64,000 bases of DNA, from contig NW_004955415.1 of assembly GCF_000276665.1 (NCBI RefSeq), forward strand, positions 31,095,619 through 31,159,618, written 5' to 3'. Position numbers and translations under genes: made by a program. The notes under the pieces were generated by a model, which was not told the DNA's origin, ran no database searches, and worked only from the letters and a program-made list of their open reading frames with translations. The DNA comes from Chinchilla lanigera (taxonomy: Eukaryota; Chordata; Mammalia; Rodentia; Chinchillidae). Below, piece after piece: positions 49,701 through 58,700 of the stretch; position 1 is the first letter of the stretch, and every line of letters begins with the position of its first letter.

Positions 49701-52700
49701 TCTGGACCCACAAGACCTGTGGCCACCCAGAAGAACCTTGCGAGACACTGCACCCGGTTTCTGGGCAGGCAAGGCCTTTTGGGGGGCGGGGTCTGTGCTG
49801 GCAGGACAACCAGCAGCCAGCAGCAAGGACAAGAGGTTTTCTGGGAGCGGGCAGGAAGAAAATCTCATCTCCAACACCTCAAATGACCAGGAAAATGATT
49901 AACTGGCGCCCTTCAAGCGCTGCAGCAATTACAGATAATCTGTACTTACACTTTTCCTTTGAAAAGCAACACAAACAGTTGTGGATACCAAGCCCAGCAA
50001 GGTCTGCAGGCCGTCTTGAACTAACTCTGTTTATTTTGAGACAGACGGAATAATAAACACCTTGCCCATCTCTACCTCAGGCCACTTTGTTGCCGTGGAA
50101 CTGACGTCGCCGCAGCGTTAGTGTGCTGGCGTCCGTCCTGTGCATTCCTGAGTGGTTTACATTTAACCCGCATCATAGCAGCCAGCTGAGCTGGGCTCAA
50201 GGACACAGGGGCCACAGCACACAGCCCCAGGGACGAATGAGGCCACACCTCTGCCTGGGCCGCTCAGTGGGTCCCAGGAGCTCCTCCCAGTAGGGGACAC
50301 ATTGGCAAGGGAGTGTCCCAGCCATGAGGGCTGCGCTGGATGGGGGCATACAGGCCAGGGGCCAGAGCTGCACAGATGCCCGCATGCCCTCTGCCACCTG
50401 CAGCGTGGACACGAGCACAGCCCAGCCAGGCTGGCGAGTTCGGTCAGGAGTTCCTGTTGCCAAGGGTAAGCACCTTGTCCCATGGCCCCCCAAGCCACTG
50501 AGGGTCAGGAACTGACCACCTCGCTGGGCCACCCGGGAGGACTTTTCTCCTACCTCTCTTCTCCCTCCCCTCACCCCACATCCAGACACATGCACCTGCT
50601 CTGCTCCCAGACACCTCGTTCCCTCGTCACCAGAATCACAGCTTACATGTCCTCAGAGAGGCCCCGACTGCCACACATGGGCTATCTGTTACTACAGCAC
50701 ACCCCGATGGGGACACAGGTTCATCCGAGACTTGCTGGACAAGGACAACCAGCAGCCACCACACAGGAGACCTGGTGGGGACAGACAACCTATGGCTCGG
50801 GCACATGGAAGCCACAGCACTGCTGTGAACTGTGACGTGAGTGGAGGGCACCTTTTTTATACTTGTGGTCCTGGGGCTGGAGCCCAGGGCCTCACATGCT
50901 AGGCCAGCACTCACCACTGTGCCATCTCAGCCCCAAGCAAAGGGGCCTCTGTGGAGAACCCAAGTCCTGAGCCCACTGCCCACTAGCTCTGAAGAAGGCA
51001 GTGCCAGCAGGAAGCAGTGTGGGGACCAGGAGCCAACCCAGGGCACACATGCCTGGCACGTATGATGTGTACAGAATTATTTAAAAATCAAAGCACAAAA
51101 ACACTAAGTTTTTGCAAAGCTCTTTCCAAGTGTTCTTAGAGTCAGGGATATAGCTCAGTGGCACAAGTGCCTGCCTGGCAAGCACAAGGTCCTGAGTTCT
51201 ATTCCTGGCACCAAAAAAAAAAAGTGTTCTTCACCGTTGCTCTTCCCTAAGGGTGCAGAGCAACAAGTGGTTGGCCTGGAGCCTGTGACGTTGCAAGTGC
51301 TTTATCAGCTGCCTCCACACCTCCTATTCAGGGATCAGGCGCCTCTGAAGGCTGAACACGCCCCCTGACACTGGAACAAGCCATCCGCAGGGCATCTGGG
51401 CCACATGCTCCCCGCACCAGGAACCCTCACCAGGTTGGCCCAGGAGGAACCCCTCTCCGTACAGGACTCTGAAGAGGCTCAGGACCCAGAGCAAAAGGAG
51501 TCAGGGCTGCTTCTAGGCAGGACACCTCTTCTGCTAATGACCACGGAAGGTCCCAGGGGCCCGGTGTGGTCAGGAGACGCCGTACCTGTAGGTGATCCTC
51601 ACTTCCGTGCCAGGCTCGTCTCGCTCCCAGATCAAAGCGACGCTCTCGGGTGCCTTTCGGACGTGCTGATCCAAGCAGTTGACTGCACAGAAACAGGAGT
51701 ACAGACATTAATTGCCAGGCTTTAGAGCAAGGATGGGGAGTCCACGCCCCCAGGGAACCCTGCCCTTGCCCACAGTTAGGAGGACCCATCCTCCCAGAGG
51801 GAGACGGAGGTGTCTGTGCTGCAGGAGAAGCCACACGACCCCCAAGTACCTGAGGCAGCCACGGTCTCGCCCTGGCTGCATTCGGCCCCTTCCCGCCCTT
51901 CTCCTTCCTTGGGCCCCCCGGCTTCCTGCTTCCTGGGGTCCTGGGATCTGCGTGCAGCCAGCGCGGGGCAGATGCCTGGGACATGCCCATGGGCCCACAG
52001 GTGGGGGTGCCCACCAAGGCTAGGAGCCCAGCCCTCTCCCAGGTGGCGCCCTGGAGCAGCCTCTGCTCCACCGTGGGAAAACACCACCCTGGTTTCCCGG
52101 AATGCTCTCCCATCCCCTCCTGAACCCAAGCTCAGATCACACGGCTTCTGCAGAAACCGGTCCGTGCTGCCGGCTGCCCTAATCCTCACTGACCCGACAC
52201 CCTGACCCGATCATGAGGTTTCACATGTGAGCCCCTCCAGCCCTGGAATCTAGCTCCTACACACTTCCCACCGCTGGGCCAGGAACTCTGAGGAAATAAG
52301 CACTGTGGGGAGCTGGGGGCAGCCACCACCCCATCCTCAGGGTCCTGTGTGTAAATTATACCTAAAGCAAACAATATCCATGGAACTGTGACACCAAAGG
52401 TTAAATGAAGAAGGAAAGGGGGAGCCACTAATAAATGGGTATGAAATCGCAGGTTTGCAGGTTCGCAAGAGGAGCGAGGGTGGAGAAGTGTACAGCTTCC
52501 ACCTCCCTGCACACACTGCACTGTACACTTCCGAATCTGCTAGATACGGGGGAACAAAGGTAGACGCAGGGGAATAGACTAATGCTGCTAACTGACATGG
52601 GGAATTCCTCTAAACAGAGGAGAAATGACAGAGAGAGAGACGGAGTGCAAAGGAGACAAACTGACAAAGGGTTCAGAGGCAGGGCTGGAGGTGCACCATC

Positions 52701-55700
52701 AGTTGGAATCAGTGCACACCCATGTGTGTAAAGGTGTGTGTGTGTATGTAGCTATGTGATGTGCACAGGGTGTGTGCATGCACAGGCGTGGGGGTCTGAG
52801 TGTATGCAAGTGTGTGTATGCCTGGTAGTGTAGGTGTGCATGTTGCACATATGTACATGTGTATGTGCTGCAGGTGTATATATAGCTGTGTGTAACACTT
52901 GCCGGGCCAGGAAGGGCTGACACACACCCAACATTTCTCTCAGGGCTGGATGAAGGACATTGGGTGCCAGGACATTCTTCTCACTGGAGCGTGACAGCCG
53001 GAGGTCAGGTGAGCCCCCCTTGGAGCCTGAAGGTCATGTGACGGGTGGGGGAGCAGAGCAGAGTGAGGCAGGGCCCTGTCACAGGTGGACAGCACCAGGC
53101 ATGTGGGGAGCAGGCTGTCTCCATGTCCAGCATCCAGGCAGGTCATCCCACTAAGGGGCTCTGCCAGAGACCCTGTGGAATCTGGGGAGCCCCCACCCCA
53201 GGACCTCTGCATAGGCCCCTTCCAGCCTACAGTCGGAGCCCACACTTCCTGTCCCCTGGGCCCTGTGTCTCCCTCTAAGGGCCTGAGATGTCTGTTGCTG
53301 ACCGTATGGCCCCAGGTCACCCATCCAGGTCATGTCGGTGCAGCTGTCCAGAGCTCAGAGCTGAGGGTCACAGAGATGGGGATGTCTGTACCGTGTCCTC
53401 CAGCTGCAGGGTGACATGCGAGTCTAACCAGCCCCAGTGGCCCCCCTGCACTCAGGGAAGGAGCATACTTTTTCTGTCTTTGGCCCCCAAATGGTAAGTC
53501 ACATTTTTGGCCAAAATTGGCACTTTTCAGCCTTGCAGGTGTCAGAACCTCAGAACCTCCGGGAGGGCTGTGGGCCTTGTCTCAGCCTCGAGAGGTGGCT
53601 GTGGTTTCAGGGCCCACAGGGACTCAGCTCTTGGGTCTACACCTGTGCATTCTGCTTTGTGTGTAGGCTCCAGGGCTTTCTTTTCCTTTGGGGAACAAAG
53701 CAACTAAACACACTTGCAAATGCTTTGTGACATCAGGGCTCCGCTTGCTGGTCAATGGCCTGCAACCGTAGCTAAAAATGGGGTCTCCAGCCCCGCCCCA
53801 AGCCGAGTGCTCACAGGTGCAGACAAAACCCTCCTGATTAGTCCAACCTTCGGCTTCTGTCCGTCCAAGGAGAACCATCCCTGACTCTGGGCATGCCTGC
53901 AAGAACTAGGTGTTTCCCCTCGCAGGTGCAAAGGGTGCCTCACAAGGGAAACACAAACAGAACAACCAGTTTCTGCTCACAGCCACCACAATGTGGGGGG
54001 TGAGGGGACAGCGGCCAGAAGCACACACTGGCTCTCAGCACCTGCTTAGGGCGCCTGCTGCTGTCTGAATCCAGGATGGAAGAAAGGACGAGAGGAGGGA
54101 GGGAGGGAAGGAAAAAAAGGAAGGGAAGACAGAGGGATGGAGAGAGGAGGAAGGAAGGAAATTCTTACATCTCTACATTAGAAAAATAAAAGCTTCGGTC
54201 AAAGAGATGGGAAGCAGGACAAGAAAGTTTTGTGTGCACACGTTTCCAAGAAGGGCTGAGCTAAGCCCACTGTGACTGGAGGCGAAGCCCAGCCCCACCT
54301 CCTGCTGAAGGCCTTCCAAGCCTCCCTGCCCACCCCCGGGCCCACACTGCACTGCAAACACTTACTTCCTTCTTTTGCCTGTGGTTCCCGTTCTGGCGCC
54401 CACCCCTTCTGGGTCACAAGGCTCTGGGGACCCGGCAGGGACAGGAGTGGGCTTGCATTCCAGTGCCCTCCAGTGCAGCTTAACCACCTCGAGCAAGATG
54501 CCCCAGCTCGATCTGTTCTTTACTGCTAATAAACATCACAGGAGGCCACTCTGAGAGCAAGCTCTTGCCAGGCCCTCTCTGCCCCATCCACTCCGCTCTG
54601 TGTCCTGGAACACTTAGCTACTGTACAGGAGGAAGCATTGCCTAATTCTAGAACGAAGAAGAGAAGGCAGTCGAGATCCTTATACTTCATGGTTATAATT
54701 CTGTCCTTTGATAATGACTTAGGAGCCATTCCTTGTTAGAATGAAGCTCCATGGCCTTGGCGCTTTCTGGGTTATTCACTACCATCCTTGAGTTGCAGGC
54801 TTTATTTCCACATCTGCACAATGGGGCCACCAACTCCTCCCTTTTGGCATCTTGAGGGACAGCTGATGCCCCTGGGAGCAGCTGCCCCGTGCTTGGTTGA
54901 GTCACTGGAGCATAGGTCCTGCCTTGGGCTAATGCCTTTGGTGGGCCATGGGTTTTTAATTTCATTGACAAGAAAAGAATTACCAGAGTTATTATTTCCA
55001 TCATCAAGATGGCACGTGCTAACACAGGAATTTTCAAGAACTCCTTTTTTTTTTGGCAGTGCTGATGGAAATCAGGGCCTCCTGCCCGGTAGGCAAGAGC
55101 TCTGCCACCAGGCCACACCTCCAGCCCTAGCTCGCTGGTTGGTTGTTTAAATATATCCCTCACATACAGCCCACTGTAAGTGAACCCAGCGCACAAAAAT
55201 ACAACCTCAATCAAAAGAAAACAAGGAGTCAGTGTTCACAAAAGGATTCACAATGGTTTTCTTTAAATAGCAAACCTCGCTGCACATTTTAAGATATGAC
55301 ATCAGTTACAAAATATCATATTTGCCAACTTTCCAGAAGCAAATGCTATTTAAAGTAAGTCAGGCTTCTGACGAAGGAGAAGATTCCAGAGACCCTTCCA
55401 GAGGACCTACCCCCCAAGATTGGGGTCAATTTCCATTTAGAGTTCCTGAGAAACCTTAGAAGAGCCACTGCCATCACCGAGAGGAAGGCTAAGAACCGGC
55501 CTGTGGCATCTTGAGGTCATGGACCTGCTTTCTGAATGACTGGAGGCACGTCACAGAGGAGCCACTCCAGCTGAAATGCCTCAAAAGCATAACAAAGGGC
55601 TGGGGATGCAGTCAAGTGGTAGAGCCCTTGCCTAGCCTGTGAGAGACCCTGGGTTCTCCAGCAGAGAGAGAGAGACAGACAGACAGACACAGACAGAGGC

Positions 55701-58700
55701 AGACAGAGACAGAGACAGCGAGAGCTCAATGCTTAATTAAATAGTTTGTTAACACTCTTGCTTGAGAAAGAATACATACTTTTAAAATAAGTCAGACTCA
55801 AAATCGGAGTTTAGAAAAGAGTTTTGCTGTGCTTTGAAAGCAACACTCAGTTTTCCTCGGGTTCTGCATTTACAACTTCCTGACCTCTGGAATTTTTAGC
55901 ATCTGTCAAGTGTTACAAAGAACAGAGCCAAGTTTCAAGGGCGGGAAAGATTCCTTCAGAACTTGACTTTCCAGAGCAGCTTCTGCGAAACAGCAGAGGA
56001 GGACTTGGCGGAGGCCCTGGCCCTGGAGCCTAGGATGCCATCACCCAGCCCCGGTCATCAGAGCTCAGCTTCAAGGGGTGTGTGCATCTTCCAAAGCCTG
56101 CCTCCCACCCACCTTAGGCCAATCGGTTCCTATACAGCCCAGCACTGGGCAGGTCAAGGCCTCCTCAAGTGCTTCATTAATAATTAACACTGGCTGCTGA
56201 TTGGGCTGCAGTGTGCCCAGGGCTCTATAGGCTTTATCTAATCCCAAGAAGAGCTCCATGCTGGGGGTGCTGATAACCCCACCCCACCGATAAGATAAGG
56301 AAACTGCAAGCAGATGGCCCTCCCTCCCCAGCCAGAGGGTCTAACAAGGCCTGCCCTGACCTCTTGGACCTCCTGCCCGGACAGTGCCTGGGCCTCGCTG
56401 ACTTGCTGTGAAAAGCCCTGCATAGTTTTGGGGCCAAGTCCTGTGGCTCAGTCATCCAGGCTGTATTGGTCCATTTTCTGTTACTATAAGGAAATACTGA
56501 GGTAGCTCGGTTCTGGAGGCCCGAGGGCCCACATCGGGAGATGGTCCCACTGACAGTCTCAGGTGGCACAAGACATCACATGGCAGGAGGCAGAGCACTC
56601 GTGCTTGTGTGTGTGTGTGTACACGTGTGTGTCTGCTGCTCTCTCCTCCATCTTTTTACAAGGTCACAGGGTCTCACCATGAGGGTAGCACCCCATGGCC
56701 TTACCAAGCCCCAATCACCTCTGAATACCACAATGGGGTTAAATTACCACCCTCTTAATACCTCACCGTGGAGATTAAACTCCAACGTGGGCCTCCAGGA
56801 GACGAGCCACATTCCAACCCTAGTGCCAACCCAGGCCCAAACTGGGGCGAAAGCCAGGGTCACCTCGGCACTGTCCAGAGTCCTGACCCACAGGACCTGG
56901 TGAGCGGTGGGCTTCGGCTGGTTCCATATGCAACAACAGTGACCAGACCAGAACTCAGTTCGCATGATCCTTAGTTTACAGACATGAAACTTGCAAGCCC
57001 AGCAAACCGAAAGACAAGTCACAGCCCAGACCTCTGAACAGCACTGTGCCATGCTTGCTTGGTCTGTGCCATCTCCAGCACACAATTCCCAGTGCTGCTG
57101 GGCTGAGAAAGGCTTCACCTGCCCTGGTTTGGGACACAGGCTGGTGTTCACAAACCTGAGGGTTGGCACCAAAGCACAGAGGGCTGACAACCACTTGTTA
57201 CTCACAGGCAGCAGGTCTGCACCCAAGTTATCCTGTGGCCTCAGACTACACTTTGAGAAGCACGTCTAGAGAGGTGGGAATACAAGATGCAAGAGACCGA
57301 GGTCCTGCTGGCTTCATCATGCTCCACAGACAGTACAAAGCCTCCCCACCCTCCACAGCTTTCTAGGCAGCTGCCTGCTCCTGTGGCCCGGCCTGTGACA
57401 GATGGAGGGACAGATACCCCAGCTGAGGCAGGACAGCTACCAAAAGCTGCTCTGCTGCAAGTCCGTTTTCCAAAGCTGTGCCCTGGCTCTGCTCTATCAA
57501 GGGAAGGAGTCAGAATTCCCTGCTCCACAAAATGATCCTTGCCAGCACCTCATCTTATCAGTTCAACCCTGAAGGAGCCACCCATGGCCTCCACCCACCA
57601 GGGAGTCCAGAGGCAGCTCCCACAGGACCTGCTCCATGCCCTGGCCGTACCCTAGCTGTGCCCTGGCCGGCCCACTGCACCTCCCCTCAAGGGCACATTC
57701 CACCCCCTCTGCACACCCAAAGCTTTCTCCTTCCCAGATGGTTCAAGGACACTGGCTTCCAACCCAACTGTAAAGAAAACACTATCAAGTGAGTGACTCA
57801 TTTTGATTAGACCTACAGCATAGGATGAAACATGAAAAAAACTGGTCCAGAGATCCTTTGAAAAACAGACCCTGCCTATGGCTCCAAGTCAATTTCTGAA
57901 TATAACTAACATTTCTACAGCTGCTGATTCCCAGTGAGCCCTGGGCCAGATCCACATCTCCCACGCTGTCCTGCCTGCCTAAGAGAAGAGCACGTGGGTG
58001 ATTTCACTAGAGCCGGACTGAGACTGGGAGCAGAGTAAAGGGACTCCACATCCCACGGCAGTGTTGCCTTGACAGAACAGGCCCTCAACAGAAGGAACCC
58101 CCCCACCCTGCCTGGGACCCCTTCTGCACACCCCAGGGCTGCAGGCCTCCCACTCCACTCTGCCTGTACAGCCTGGGCTGCCTCTTCAGATTGGGGAGAG
58201 GCCCAGTGTGCCCCCAGCCCAGATCTCAGCCAACCAACAGGCTTCAGTCTCAGCGGAGCCCCAAGGGGGCTCTCCTCCCAGGCCCCCCTTCCCCAGGGAC
58301 CTCCACCCCCCCACCGCGCGCTATTCTCCCTGGGGACCCCTGCGTGATTCTCCGCTGCCCCGCAGCAGCTGTTTGTTTACGCTGCTGCTGGTCCCCAGGC
58401 GAGTCGAGCCGCGGGTGGTGACAACCGCCAGGCTCTTTCGGTTTGTCCTGCAGCCGCTACCAAGCGCCGCTCCACACCCGCCTATCAGGTGTTGCCCACG
58501 CTCCCGCAGCTAGCGCCCCGCTTCCGACTCGGGGACAGTGCCCAGGTCCCACTTGGAGACACTCTCCGCAAGGCTGGCACGGACCGAGGCACGAAAGAGG
58601 ATTCGGGGCACACAGCTGGGACCGGCGGGACGGCGGGACGGAGTGCAGGACCGGGGCCCCGGGACTCCGCGCCCACTCACCGGACACGTTGAGCTGGCCC

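Larger units (their letters stand above)
38435..51585 (-). other. ACSS1 intron 2
   Basis: Longest intron, about 13.2 kb, and rich in SINEs: IDs at 39690, 41299, 41797, 42233, 42945, 43710, 44408, 49612, 50855 and 51143; B1s at 39994 and 45835; MIRs at 44172, 48040 and 49240. Nothing recognised in 38450-39670, 46000-48030 or 48120-49230. Confidence 0.88.
51683..58680 (-). other. ACSS1 intron 1
   Basis: GT-AG intron of about 7 kb. Holds TG-rich (52725-52890) and GA-rich (54078-54160) tracts, IDs at 55046 and 55598, and a MaLR LTR at 56462-56815. The stretches 51700-52700, 52900-54070 and 56820-58450 carry nothing I recognise. Confidence 0.9.
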